From: a virus
IMG/VR virus record: IMGVR_UViG_3300010885_033773
Location: 1 to 61,499 of that record
DNA: 61,499 bases
Strand: one strand, 5' to 3'
The notes under the pieces are model-generated. The model was given only the letters and a program-made list of their open reading frames with translations, did not search any database and was not told the DNA's origin. The translations under genes and the position numbers were made by a program. Below are positions 1 through 7,594 of the stretch, in pieces; position 1 is the stretch's first letter, and each line of letters begins with the position of its first letter.

Positions 1-314
1 AACAGTATGCGGTCACGCTCGTCATTGAGCATTGAGAACCAAACTTCTCTTTCCAAAACTTGTGCAAACTTGATTTTCCGTGCTGAAAAGTGAACCGTTG
101 AGAACGGAAACCGTTGACCCGACCAGTTGTGTTTGACTTCCACTTCCACAGCCAGTTGTCTTTCACCACGCTCTGCCAGAACGTCAATGCCATATTGGTC
201 GGGGTTTACATAGGCGTTCCAACCGAAACCACCCATCCAACCAATTACCTGTTCTTTGGCATTGTCGTCTGCTTTGTAGTGCGAAGGGTCAAACTGTTTA
301 GAATCGTTTTTCAC
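1..314 (-). CDS. PD-(D/E)XK nuclease-like protein, partial (runs off left edge)
   Basis: This reading frame has no stop inside the window, so only its first ~104 residues are seen. It starts at a GTG that overlaps the TAG stop of the upstream methyltransferase (TAGTG), which suggests coupled translation. Visible residues include G-I-D-V-L-A-E followed about 10 residues later by V-E-V-E-V-K-H. That D...ExK spacing fits the PD-(D/E)XK nuclease fold (family knowledge), with D and E/K as metal-binding and catalytic residues. A following F-S-A-R-K segment is basic. Its place next to two methyltransferases suggests a restriction-like or modification-sensitive nuclease, but that is inference. It could also be a resolvase or repair nuclease. 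The C-terminus is missing. Confidence 0.6.
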   Translation of the reverse strand, partial: MKNDSKQFDPSHYKADDNAKEQVIGWMGGFGWNAYVNPDQYGIDVLAERGERQLAVEVEVKHNWSGQRFPFSTVHFSARKIKFAQVLEREVWFSMLNDERDRIL

Positions 315-1414
315 TACACAAGGTTGACGGTATTGAACATTGGCGCAGAATCGCTAATGCGTTTGTGGGCGATTTTGGCGTATTCGGGGTTTAGTTCAGT
401 TCCAACAAAGTTTCTACCATGACGTAAAGCCACCACCGCTACCGTTCCACTGCCCGTAAAGGGGTCTAGAACCGTGTCTCCGACGGCGGAACCTGCCAAG
501 ACACACGGTTCCACCAAAGCCTCTGGCATCACGGCAAAATGGGCTTCTCGGAATGGCTTGGTAGCGATATTCCACACGTCACGCTTGTTTCGCTTACCGT
601 CGGCTCCATAGACTCGCTCGCCGGGACTAAAGCGTTCGCCGCTGGGGTAATCCGCAACGTAACCCTCGGCGTTTTTGTTTCTTGCCGTAGGTGCTGTTGT
701 CGCCCCTTCCTTGATGGCAACGTGGTCAAAAAAGTATTGCTTGCTCTTGGATAGTAAAAAGACATACTCGTGCGACTTTGTGCAACGGTCAGTCACGGAT
801 TCGGGCATTGGATTTGGTTTTGCCCAGATAATGTCCTGCCTCAGATACCAACCATCAGCACGCAGGGCGAAGGCGAGCATCCACGGGATACCAATCATGT
901 CTTTCGGCTTTAGCCCGTTGCTTTCCAGCCAGTTGCCACGATTACGCACGTTTGTGACGTGCTGTCCGCCAGCCTGTGATACGCCGGTCTTGTTGTAGTT
1001 TCCACCACCACCGCCAGCGTAAGTATCGCCAATGTTCAGCCAGACGGTTCCGTCGTCAGCCAGCACTCGTCGGACTTCACGGAACACGGCAACCATTTGC
1101 TCAATGTATTCCTCTGGTGTTTCCTCTAGACCAAGTTGTTCGTCCTCACGAACCGCACCGCAACGGGGGCAGACTGATTTGTAAATAGCGTCGCCAACGG
1201 TCAAGAGTGGGTTCTTGTGCCCCGTTATGGTGAAATCGCTGTGCTTACTGTCTCGCCTGTGAGAGCAAGTCGGGTCGCCACCTTCCCAATCACCTGTGCC
1301 GTAGTCACGCAACCCGTAATACGGTGGGCTGGTCACGACTGTCCGCACCGAACCTTCGGGGATTTCACTAAGACGCTTTAGAACGTTCCCGACGTAAATA
1401 TTTGCTTCAGGCAA
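314..1414 (-). CDS. Beta-class DNA methyltransferase (N4-C or N6-A)
   Basis: 366 residues. The catalytic motif IV T-S-P-P-Y-Y-G-L is near residue 30 and the SAM-binding motif I D-P-F-T-G-S-G-T is near residue 320. This IV-before-I order is that of beta-class amino-methyltransferases. A Cys pair (C-P-R-C-G) near residue 80 resembles a small zinc ribbon. The start is a TTG overlapping the TGA stop of the upstream paralogue. The alignment with that paralogue (I-x-V-G-x-V-x-K-R-L-x-E-I-P near the N-terminus) supports this start. It methylates an exocyclic amino group in a sequence that cannot be read from the protein. It sits between its paralogue and a nuclease-like gene. Confidence 0.9.
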   Translation of the reverse strand: MPEANIYVGNVLKRLSEIPEGSVRTVVTSPPYYGLRDYGTGDWEGGDPTCSHRRDSKHSDFTITGHKNPLLTVGDAIYKSVCPRCGAVREDEQLGLEETPEEYIEQMVAVFREVRRVLADDGTVWLNIGDTYAGGGGGNYNKTGVSQAGGQHVTNVRNRGNWLESNGLKPKDMIGIPWMLAFALRADGWYLRQDIIWAKPNPMPESVTDRCTKSHEYVFLLSKSKQYFFDHVAIKEGATTAPTARNKNAEGYVADYPSGERFSPGERVYGADGKRNKRDVWNIATKPFREAHFAVMPEALVEPCVLAGSAVGDTVLDPFTGSGTVAVVALRHGRNFVGTELNPEYAKIAHKRISDSAPMFNTVNLV

Positions 1415-2588
1415 GGGTCACCCCGTTCATTAGGGGTGCGTCACCCGTTATTCGCTTCTGTGCGATTTCAGCGTAATCAGGGTTCAACTCTGTGCCCACA
1501 AAGTTTCTACCGTGTCGCAGTGCGACGACGGCGACGGTTCCCGAACCCGTGAAGGGGTCAATAATCGTGTCGCCCTCTGCTGAACCAGCCAAGATGCACG
1601 GCTCAACTAACGCTTCTGGCATTACCGCAAAGTGCGCCCCTCGGAACGGTTTTGTAGTAATAGTCCAAACTGACCTGCGGTTTCGCTTTTCAGCAACAGG
1701 GCGGTCAGGGTCGTAGTCTCTGGGCTGGGCAAGTCCGTGCTTTGTCTGTCCGGGCGCACCGTTGATGTTCTTGTGCGTTGCTGAAGTTCCACGCTTCATA
1801 CGCCCGACAGTTGCCTCTGCCACCGGCTCTTTTACTGCCTCGTGGTCATAGAAATACTTTGATGATTTCGTCAACAAGAACACATACTCGTGACTCTTGG
1901 TCGGTCGGTCGGTCACACTCTCCGGCATCGGATTGGGCTTGTGCCAAATGATGTCGCTGCGGAGATACCAACCGTCTTGCTGAAGTGCGAACGCCAAACG
2001 CCACGGAATGCCCACAAGGTCTTTTGGTTTCAGCCCTGCCTCACGCAACATTGCTCTGTCGTCGGTTGGTCGGGTCTTACCCTGTCCAGCGACCTGATGG
2101 TGGGCTTGGTTGATGCTTTCACCATTGCTGGCACGTTCCGCCTGCGCCTCAGGGTTGCCCTGACCAGACTTGCCTTTTCCACCAACGTAACTGTCACCAA
2201 TGTTGAGCCAAAGTGTGCCGTCGTCGGTCAAGATGCGCTTGATTTCACTAAACACTTCGACCATCGCCTGAACATACTCCTCTGGCGACTGTTCCAATCC
2301 AAGTTGGCTGTCCACACGGGTAGCACCGCACAAATGGCAAGCGTCAGCGTTTCCACCACGACCAGACACTTCGGGGCGCAGAACTGCCGTGCCTCTCTTG
2401 GGGTCGTTCCATTTGGTGTCCATAGAAATCGTGTGGGCACACTCAGGGTTTCCACCATCCCACGACGCCGTTCCGTAGTCACGCAGGCCCCAATACGGCG
2501 GTGAGGTGACGCAAGTGCGAACCGACCCCGACGGGATTTCGCCCAACCGTTTGCGAACATCACCAACGAGAATCTTTGCTGTCGACAT
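1407..2588 (-). CDS. Beta-class DNA methyltransferase, paralogue of the next gene
   Basis: 393 residues. It has motif IV T-S-P-P-Y-W-G-L near residue 30, motif I D-P-F-T-G-S-G-T near the C-terminus and a C-H-L-C-G ribbon-like pair. It is clearly a duplicate of the downstream gene. They share the block around K-P-N-P-M-P-E-S-V-T-D-R and the C-terminal E-A-L-V-E-P-C region, but differ in the central region where target recognition would be expected. I chose the ATG at 2586-2588 over the GTG at 2597 because a TTGCGT-17-TAGAGT promoter ends 7 nt before it, which predicts a leaderless mRNA. Different specificities for the two copies are an inference. Confidence 0.9.
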   Translation of the reverse strand: MSTAKILVGDVRKRLGEIPSGSVRTCVTSPPYWGLRDYGTASWDGGNPECAHTISMDTKWNDPKRGTAVLRPEVSGRGGNADACHLCGATRVDSQLGLEQSPEEYVQAMVEVFSEIKRILTDDGTLWLNIGDSYVGGKGKSGQGNPEAQAERASNGESINQAHHQVAGQGKTRPTDDRAMLREAGLKPKDLVGIPWRLAFALQQDGWYLRSDIIWHKPNPMPESVTDRPTKSHEYVFLLTKSSKYFYDHEAVKEPVAEATVGRMKRGTSATHKNINGAPGQTKHGLAQPRDYDPDRPVAEKRNRRSVWTITTKPFRGAHFAVMPEALVEPCILAGSAEGDTIIDPFTGSGTVAVVALRHGRNFVGTELNPDYAEIAQKRITGDAPLMNGVTLA

Positions 2589-2624
2589 AGCGACCACTCT
2601 ACTCTGGTTGAGCCGCTAACGCAA
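2586..2624 (-). promoter_or_regulatory. Leaderless promoter of the methyltransferase pair
   Basis: On the minus strand, TTGCGT (2619-2624) and TAGAGT (2596-2601) are separated by 17 bp. The ATG begins 7 nt after the -10 box, leaving no room for a ribosome binding site. This is the usual geometry of actinobacterial leaderless genes. Confidence 0.55.
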
Positions 2625-2636
2625 GCATTTCACTAT

Positions 2637-2711
2637 TGGCTGGTCAGGTAGGACTCGAACCTACAACCACCTCATTAACAGTGAGGCGCACTGCCATTGT
2701 GCTACTGACCA
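2637..2711 (-). tRNA. tRNA-Asn (anticodon GTT)
   Basis: A complete cloverleaf can be folded by eye. The acceptor stem is TGGTCAG/CTGACCA. The D arm is GCAC/GTGC. The anticodon stem is CCTCA/TGAGG with loop CTGTTAA, giving anticodon GTT. The T stem is GTAGG/CCTAC with a TTCGAGT loop. The 3' CCA is encoded at 2637-2639. It lies 4 nt downstream of tRNA-Ala, so the two are probably one transcript. Confidence 0.95.
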
Positions 2712-2715
2712 TTCG

Positions 2716-2789
2716 TGGAGGCAGTGGGAATCGAACCCACGACCCTCTGCTTGCAAAGCAGATGCGCTACCGGACTGCGCCATACCCCC
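2716..2789 (-). tRNA. tRNA-Ala (anticodon TGC)
   Basis: The cloverleaf has acceptor GGGGGTA/TGCCTCC, anticodon stem TCTGC/GCAGA and loop TTTGCAA, giving anticodon TGC. The G3-T70 wobble pair, the main alanine identity element, is present, as is discriminator A73. No CCA is encoded, unlike the neighbouring tRNA-Asn. Confidence 0.95.
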
Positions 2790-2795
2790 AAAGAC

Positions 2796-2825
2796 TTGAC
2801 ACAGCCTATCGTAAATATGTATGCT
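2796..2825 (+). promoter_or_regulatory. Possible plus-strand promoter, no clear target
   Basis: TTGACA and TATGCT are 18 bp apart on the plus strand. TATGCTG also occurs in the two plus-strand promoters at 13.46 and 54.35 kb. Downstream there is only the terminator hairpin at 2896-2928 and then the 3' end of the antisense helicase gene. It may be fortuitous, or make a short antisense RNA. Between 2826 and 2895 I see nothing else. Confidence 0.25.
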
Positions 2826-2895
2826 GATTTTGCCTGCGGAAAATCCGTTGGCGAAACACAATTTGCAATCCGACACTGCAAACTGCGAAACGTGG

Positions 2896-2928
2896 AAGCC
2901 CCTCACTTTTACCCAATGTGGGGGGCTT
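2896..2928 (-). terminator. Intrinsic terminator after the SNF2 helicase gene
   Basis: The arms AAGCCCCTCAC and GTGGGGGGCTT pair over 11 bp with one G-T wobble. The hairpin lies 9 bp downstream of the helicase stop and separates it from the tRNA pair. Confidence 0.75.
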
Positions 2929-2936
2929 GCTCGTAT

Positions 2937-5402
2937 CTAACTAGCCTGACGCATTCCACGCTCGGCAAGGCTGACCAACAGGTCACCGACCATAGACGTT
3001 TCTTCCTCTTCATCGCTCTCTGGCGCACCGTCAATGGCACGGTTCACCACAGCCCTCTTAGCGTCGATTAGGGCGGCGATGTCCTCGTCAATGGTGTTCT
3101 CGGTGAGCATGAGCCAGCCGGTCACAGAATCTTGCTGACCGATACGGTGGCAACGGTCAACGGCTTGTTCCATTTCTGCCGGTGTCCAGCCTTGCTCAAT
3201 GAACAGCACGTCACTAGCGGCGGTCAAGGTCAAACCAACTCCCGCCGCCTTTATCTGGCACGAAATCACCTTTTGCTCGTCGCTATTTTGGAATAGGTCG
3301 ACATACGCCTGACGCTTCTCAATGCTGATACCGCCCTGAATCTTGACGTTGTTCGCAAATTCCTCTGCGACCATATCTACGACAACCTTGTGCCAACCGA
3401 ACACCACAAGTTTCTTGTCTTGGGCAAGGAAATCGTCTATCCACTCTCTCGCTGCGGTCATCTTTGCCTTAGCGGCAAGTTGCTTCAAGGTGGCGATAGA
3501 GACAAGGTGTTCGGCGGCTCTCGCTCGTAGGGCACGTTGCCACGCCTCACGTTGTGCTTCCTCTGTATCAGCACCACTCTCTAGGGCAAGTTTCATGGCA
3601 AGTTCGGACAGATACTTGACGATGTTCGCCTCTGCTTCCCGATACTCTTTCATCACCTTGGGGTCACCCTCAACAATGATTTGCGACCAACGCTTCGCTG
3701 GTAGTTCGGTCAGCACTTCTATCTTGCGCCGACGGACGTAGCACGACGAACGCAGTTTGCGGTTCAGCAACGCAAGCGACTTGTTGCTCGCTCGCCCATA
3801 GGTGTTGCGGAACTTTGTCGCACCGCCAAACAGTTCGTCTAGGCGATAGATAATTCTCAACTGCGTCATTATTTCTAACGGTTGATTGACGATAGGCGTG
3901 CCCGACAGACAGACACGGATACCGCCTTCAGCAACCCTGTCCGACAGTTGGATGGATGCCTTGCTTCGTATCGTGCGCCCGTTTTTGACGTAGTGACTTT
4001 CGTCTAGGACTATGCCCTTTACGCTCACAAACTTGTCAACCCAATTGTCAAGAATGTCGTAGTTGATAACGTAGACATCAGCGTCGGGTAGGTTGCCACT
4101 AGTACCCGATAGAACCTTGACTTGGATACCGGGAATCCACTGTTCAGCCTCACGCTTCCAGTTCAGTTTGAGGCTCGCAGGGCAGACAATAACGGCAGGG
4201 AACGACTCCGTAGCCTTCAGCAACGCCAAGCCTTGACACGACTTGCCTAGCCCCATTTCGTCGCCAATCAGCACGCCACCGTCAATGTCAAAGATGCGCT
4301 TCCACTTGTCGTCGTGATACTCGTAGCCCATACGCTTTAGCGAATATGCCACGCCTGCTCGTTGGAATGGAAACAGTTGGAACTTGTCTGTGCCGAATCC
4401 GGGAATGGTGATGTCTGCGTCGTGGGCGGCACTTGCGTCAATGACTTCACGCATACTCGCCGCATCGTTGAGTAGTTGTCGGGCTTCGGGCGTAAGAACA
4501 GCACCACGCTCTTGAACAAACGCCAATACTTCGTCGCTCGCCTCAATGGGGACTAGCCACGCTCTATTGGTTGCCGACCAGATAGAACCGGGCATTTGTC
4601 GCACTTGGCTAATCAAGTTTGCGTCGTAATCAAACGACAGTGCGAACGACCCATCGTTCACACGAATCAGCACGCCTTCTTTAACGTCCATTTCGGGCAA
4701 CCGCTTCACGTCAGCCGACATAAACAGGTTGTATTCGTTCGCTATTTTGCGAACTGAGCCGACGCTCTCTTTGGGGAGTATCCACTCTTTGTGTTCAGCG
4801 TTCCAACGCCGTGAGGGGATAGTGCGGATAGCGTCAAGAATCGCAGGGTGGTATTCAAACTTGACGACTAGGTGACCGTGTTCCAGCGTCACAGTGCCCA
4901 TGTAGTGTGGGGCGATAGGGGCTTCAGCCGTGTCAAGAATTGCTTTGGCTCGCTCTGTCACGGGAACTTCAAACCGTTGCGCCCACGACAGGACTAACCC
5001 ATACTTGCTTGGTGATACTTGCCACCCACGAAGGTCACGGTTCCACACTGCGCTCAGTGCGGTCTTGGGATACGCTACGTCGCCGTAGGGAAGAAACACC
5101 AAGACCTTGCCAGCCTTGACATCAATGGCTCTTACGTCCTTGCTCTTTTTAACGTCTGGCGGTTCAGGGATAGCGTCGTAATCCAAACCAGCGGCGGTGA
5201 TTTGTGAACGATACTTGTGGAGCATTTCCCACGCATGACGTTGTAAAGGCTCAGTCCAAACTTCGGGTGGCATTACGGCTAACTGCTTGCCAAACTTAGT
5301 ATCAGTGCCGTTGAAACCCTTGCCGTCATTACTGCTCGCACCGTCACAGTTGCGTGCGACAGCCAATAGGGCGTTGACTAAAAGTTCATCAGGTAACGAC
5401 AT
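2937..5402 (-). CDS. SNF2-family DNA translocase with HARP-like N-terminal repeats
   Basis: 821 residues. The C-terminal two thirds is a superfamily 2 SNF2 motor. Walker A G-D-E-M-G-L-G-K-S is near residue 380, the Walker B box D-E-S-H near 466, S-G-T-P follows, and motif VI D-R-C-H-R-I-G-Q is near 750. The first ~330 residues hold three related segments, each ending in a W-x-x-x-x-x-x-W pattern, that resemble the HARP repeats of SMARCAL1. That family rewinds single-stranded DNA and remodels forks. I set the start at the ATG at 5400-5402 rather than the TTG at 5408. A TTGACG-17-TACAAT promoter ends 8 nt upstream of the ATG, so the mRNA is probably leaderless. A role in fork repair or recombination is inferred from the family and the nearby RusA gene. 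Confidence 0.9.
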   Translation of the reverse strand: MSLPDELLVNALLAVARNCDGASSNDGKGFNGTDTKFGKQLAVMPPEVWTEPLQRHAWEMLHKYRSQITAAGLDYDAIPEPPDVKKSKDVRAIDVKAGKVLVFLPYGDVAYPKTALSAVWNRDLRGWQVSPSKYGLVLSWAQRFEVPVTERAKAILDTAEAPIAPHYMGTVTLEHGHLVVKFEYHPAILDAIRTIPSRRWNAEHKEWILPKESVGSVRKIANEYNLFMSADVKRLPEMDVKEGVLIRVNDGSFALSFDYDANLISQVRQMPGSIWSATNRAWLVPIEASDEVLAFVQERGAVLTPEARQLLNDAASMREVIDASAAHDADITIPGFGTDKFQLFPFQRAGVAYSLKRMGYEYHDDKWKRIFDIDGGVLIGDEMGLGKSCQGLALLKATESFPAVIVCPASLKLNWKREAEQWIPGIQVKVLSGTSGNLPDADVYVINYDILDNWVDKFVSVKGIVLDESHYVKNGRTIRSKASIQLSDRVAEGGIRVCLSGTPIVNQPLEIMTQLRIIYRLDELFGGATKFRNTYGRASNKSLALLNRKLRSSCYVRRRKIEVLTELPAKRWSQIIVEGDPKVMKEYREAEANIVKYLSELAMKLALESGADTEEAQREAWQRALRARAAEHLVSIATLKQLAAKAKMTAAREWIDDFLAQDKKLVVFGWHKVVVDMVAEEFANNVKIQGGISIEKRQAYVDLFQNSDEQKVISCQIKAAGVGLTLTAASDVLFIEQGWTPAEMEQAVDRCHRIGQQDSVTGWLMLTENTIDEDIAALIDAKRAVVNRAIDGAPESDEEEETSMVGDLLVSLAERGMRQAS

Positions 5403-5410
5403 AAGCAAAC

Positions 5411-5439
5411 ATTGTATCGGGGTTTAGTATCCCCGTCAA
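5411..5439 (-). promoter_or_regulatory. SNF2 gene promoter with palindrome in the spacer
   Basis: On the minus strand, TTGACG (5434-5439) and TACAAT (5411-5416) are 17 bp apart. The spacer carries the inverted repeat CGGGG/CCCCG (5418-5435), a likely operator. The same layout recurs at several other promoters here. Confidence 0.75.
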
Positions 5440-5442
5440 GTA

Positions 5443-5706
5443 TTACTTGCCTCGGTTGTGGTGTTTGTAGAGGGCTTGGTCGGTAGTGCCAGCCCACTGA
5501 GCAATCTTGCGCCAAGTCACGCCGTGCTGACGCAAACGGGTGACGGTCTGACGACGCTCTAAGCCAAGTTCAATGACCTTCTTTTCGTGTTCACGCATCT
5601 GCTTGCAAATGTCCTTGATGTGCTGAAGCAGGGAAATAACTTCTGCGCTCTCGTTTGCGTCGACAGGGGGAAGGTCGGGCAGTGGGATGATTGGGTCTAG
5701 TGGCAT
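5443..5706 (-). CDS. Small putative helix-turn-helix protein
   Basis: 87 residues. The N-terminus is acidic and Pro-rich. A helical middle (about residues 25-55) is followed by R-R-Q-T-V-T-R-L-R-x-x-G-V-T-W-R-K-I-A-Q-W, a helix-turn-helix-like segment. It starts at an ATG preceded by GAAAGGA 8 nt upstream. It lies just upstream of the SNF2 promoter and could regulate it, but that is only a guess from position. No close family is recognised. Confidence 0.65.
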   Translation of the reverse strand: MPLDPIIPLPDLPPVDANESAEVISLLQHIKDICKQMREHEKKVIELGLERRQTVTRLRQHGVTWRKIAQWAGTTDQALYKHHNRGK

Positions 5707-5754
5707 TTTGGAAATCCTTTCGGTTTGAGTGTAGTCGGGTTAGTGTAGGTGGTG

Positions 5755-5946
5755 TTAGTTCTTTGGCTGGTTAGACGGATGGCGTAGGCGTGCTTTACTT
5801 ATTTCACTAGGGTTTGGCACAATTTCCAATTCGTAGAAAGAGTCAACATCTTCCTGCTGGTTGCCGTTTGGGGTAGCGTTCCTGTCCATAGAGGGTAGTT
5901 TATCAACAGGGGCTAGTGAAATGTAGATGCTCCGACGGTTTTGCAC
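5755..5946 (-). CDS. Doubtful small ORF in an intergenic region
   Basis: This 63-residue frame starts at GTG with no convincing ribosome binding site and matches no family I know. The 260 bp between the RusA gene and the 87-residue gene otherwise holds two copies of the dispersed ATTTCACTA motif (5801-5809, and reversed at 5914-5922). A TACAAT box at 5972-5977 (minus strand) could serve a promoter without a clear -35. The region may be regulatory rather than coding. Confidence 0.25.
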   Translation of the reverse strand: MQNRRSIYISLAPVDKLPSMDRNATPNGNQQEDVDSFYELEIVPNPSEISKARLRHPSNQPKN

Positions 5947-5969
5947 ACTTGGGGGTCAGGTGTGGATAA

Positions 5970-6347
5970 CTATTGTATCGCAACAATTGTGATTTCAAAG
6001 CCATCACGACCCATTTCGGGTGCTAGAAACGTGATTTTTGTCACAATCTTGGCGTTGTCATCAATCAAAACCCCAGCGTCAACCACACCGTCCACGGCCG
6101 CCTTTAGTGCTGGAAAACAGTTGCCCGTGTCTTGTCGGTAGCGTGCGTTGAGGACATACGGGCGAACAATAACTTCCACCTGCTCTAAATGCGGAATCAT
6201 CGCCTCTTGCGCTAGTTCGCAGAAAGCGTCACGCCACTCTTTGACTATCTTGGCTCGCTTGTGGTGATGCCACGTTCGTTCGTTGTTGAGTGTCCACGGG
6301 CGTTCCCCGTATTCCAAAGTCCATGACTTTGGTTGCTTCTTGGTCAT
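5970..6347 (-). CDS. RusA-like Holliday junction resolvase
   Basis: 125 residues, the usual size of RusA. The pattern Y-R-Q-D-x-G-N-C-F-P-A-x-K-A-x-x-D-G-x-x-D-A-G-V-x-x-D-D carries the conserved acidic residues that bind Mg2+ and cut four-way junctions. The N-terminus has the family's W-T-L-N-N-E-R-x-x-H-H-H segment. The open frame extends further upstream, but the ATG at 6345-6347 overlaps the TGA of the preceding gene (ATGA) and fits the family N-terminus. It would resolve recombination or branched replication intermediates before packaging. Confidence 0.85.
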   Translation of the reverse strand: MTKKQPKSWTLEYGERPWTLNNERTWHHHKRAKIVKEWRDAFCELAQEAMIPHLEQVEVIVRPYVLNARYRQDTGNCFPALKAAVDGVVDAGVLIDDNAKIVTKITFLAPEMGRDGFEITIVAIQ

Positions 6348-6832
6348 AGTGAAATAACTTTGAAGGGCGCACGAACTTTGTTGGTGTGATACGCCGTCGC
6401 CTTTAAGGCTGTGGTAAGGCGGTCTTTGCCCGTCATTGTCACGCCTTCTAATGCGTAGAACGCCGATAGTGCTGATAAACCACCAGCACCCACGGTTCCG
6501 TAGGACTCCCGACAACGGACAACCGAGAAATCGTTTCCAAGAATCCAAATCCCTGCGGTGCTGACAACCAGTATGTCGGTGTCATTCTCAGACTGAACGG
6601 GGGCGTTATCTTTCCACCAGCACTCTAGATAGTCACGAAGTTTGTAAGGGTCGCCTATTTGGCTGTCGTAAGCGATTTCAGCAAGGCGAAACCCACCAGC
6701 GGCTCCCAGTAAGTAGTCGTCAACTTTCCAAACCTTTGTTTCGGTCAGGACAACGGAATCCTCGTCAAATGCGCCAGAATCGCCACCTATCCACGCTTCT
6801 TTTTTATTGTGGTAGCCAGCAATGATGGTCAT
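6344..6832 (-). CDS. Proteasome/HslV-like Ntn hydrolase
   Basis: 162 residues beginning M-T-I-I-A-G. Removal of Met would expose the Thr nucleophile of the proteasome beta family. Counting from that Thr, Asp17 lies in G-G-D-S-G, matching the catalytic Asp, and Lys32 or Lys35 is near the expected Lys33. The glycine-rich G-A-A-G-G-F and G-T-V-G-A-G-G segments also fit. A TAGGCT box ends 6 nt before the ATG, so the mRNA may be leaderless. Similar genes occur in actinobacterial phages (general knowledge). A self-compartmentalised peptidase is inferred; substrates are unknown. Confidence 0.7.
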   Translation of the reverse strand: MTIIAGYHNKKEAWIGGDSGAFDEDSVVLTETKVWKVDDYLLGAAGGFRLAEIAYDSQIGDPYKLRDYLECWWKDNAPVQSENDTDILVVSTAGIWILGNDFSVVRCRESYGTVGAGGLSALSAFYALEGVTMTGKDRLTTALKATAYHTNKVRAPFKVISL

Positions 6833-6864
6833 GCGACCAGCCTACTAGGGGTATTTCACTAACT

Positions 6865-7200
6865 TTAGTTTTGTTTGTTAGCCCCGATAACGTCACGGGC
6901 CAAACTTGCCTTTGATTCATTGTCTTTGGCTCGTTGTGCCAACTCGTCAATTTTGCTTCCGCCGTTAGAGCGTTCAAGTTTACTGCCGTTGAGAAAGTGT
7001 TGCGATGCTTCTTTGTGCGAGGCTTGTGCGTGTTCCCAGCGACCATTACGCAAGTAAGTGTCTCCACGTTTTTCAGCCTTTTCACCAGCCTTAACGTGGT
7101 CGGAAACGCCAGAACTGTACTGATTACCGTGGAAAGCGTGACCCATGATGTCACCCTTGGTGAGAGGGTACAGAAGTTCGTTAGTGGTGAAGCCGGACAT
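6865..7200 (-). CDS. Tagged paralogue 4 (G-H-x-F-H-G-N-Q-Y family)
   Basis: 111 residues, the last and most divergent of four tandem genes that share an N-terminal tag. Here the tag reads M-S-G-F-T-T-N-E-L-L, then K-G-D-I-M-G-H-A-F-H-G-N-Q-Y. The rest is charged and helical with no recognised domain. AGAAGG lies 10 nt before the ATG. The gene follows the previous paralogue with almost no gap. The shared tag with differing bodies suggests a common destination or processing step; the function is unknown. Confidence 0.75.
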   Translation of the reverse strand: MSGFTTNELLYPLTKGDIMGHAFHGNQYSSGVSDHVKAGEKAEKRGDTYLRNGRWEHAQASHKEASQHFLNGSKLERSNGGSKIDELAQRAKDNESKASLARDVIGANKQN

Positions 7201-7202
7201 AA

Positions 7203-7580
7203 TTAAAAAACCTTCTCGCCAGTAATCCTGTGAAAGCCCGATTGATTAACAAAACGAGGGCGTTCACCTGAGTCATGATAGCCGTCATACCAAGCGTCAG
7301 GCTCATTGCGGTCATCTGCCCTATCCAAAGCCCCTTCAGCACCACCGGAACGCCACCCACGAGCGTATTGGCGTTTGTACTCTTTGACTGCTTCACGGTC
7401 GCTTGGATTAACACGCTGGTGTTCATTTAACTGAGTACTACCGTCTGACTGACCCTCTTGGTATTGGTTACCGTGAAATGGGTGTCCAGGTAAATCACCC
7501 TTAGCAATGGGGTAGTTGCTGGCAGATTTCAGTAGCGAAGCAATGGAGAAGCGTTCGTTTGGATGAAAACCTGAAGTCAT
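7203..7580 (-). CDS. Tagged paralogue 3 (G-H-P-F-H-G-N-Q-Y family)
   Basis: 125 residues. The N-terminal tag (about residues 1-40) matches its neighbours: M-T-S-G-F-H, L-L-K-S-A-S-N-Y-P-I-A-K-G-D-L-P-G-H-P-F-H-G-N-Q-Y. The C-terminal ~80 residues are charged, rich in Arg and Asp, with W-Y-D-G-Y and Y-A-R-G-W-R-S-G-G segments and no family I recognise. Its start AAGGACTAGTGAA-ATG is nearly identical to that of the next gene upstream, and it includes the dispersed TAGTGAAAT motif. Confidence 0.8.
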   Translation of the reverse strand: MTSGFHPNERFSIASLLKSASNYPIAKGDLPGHPFHGNQYQEGQSDGSTQLNEHQRVNPSDREAVKEYKRQYARGWRSGGAEGALDRADDRNEPDAWYDGYHDSGERPRFVNQSGFHRITGEKVF

Positions 7581-7594
7581 TTCACTAGTCCTTG

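Noticed and set aside
2636-2906. Short ORFs across the tRNA genes on both strands
   Set aside because: They are typical translations of tRNA genes (for example G-N-R-T-H-D-P) and have no ribosome sites.
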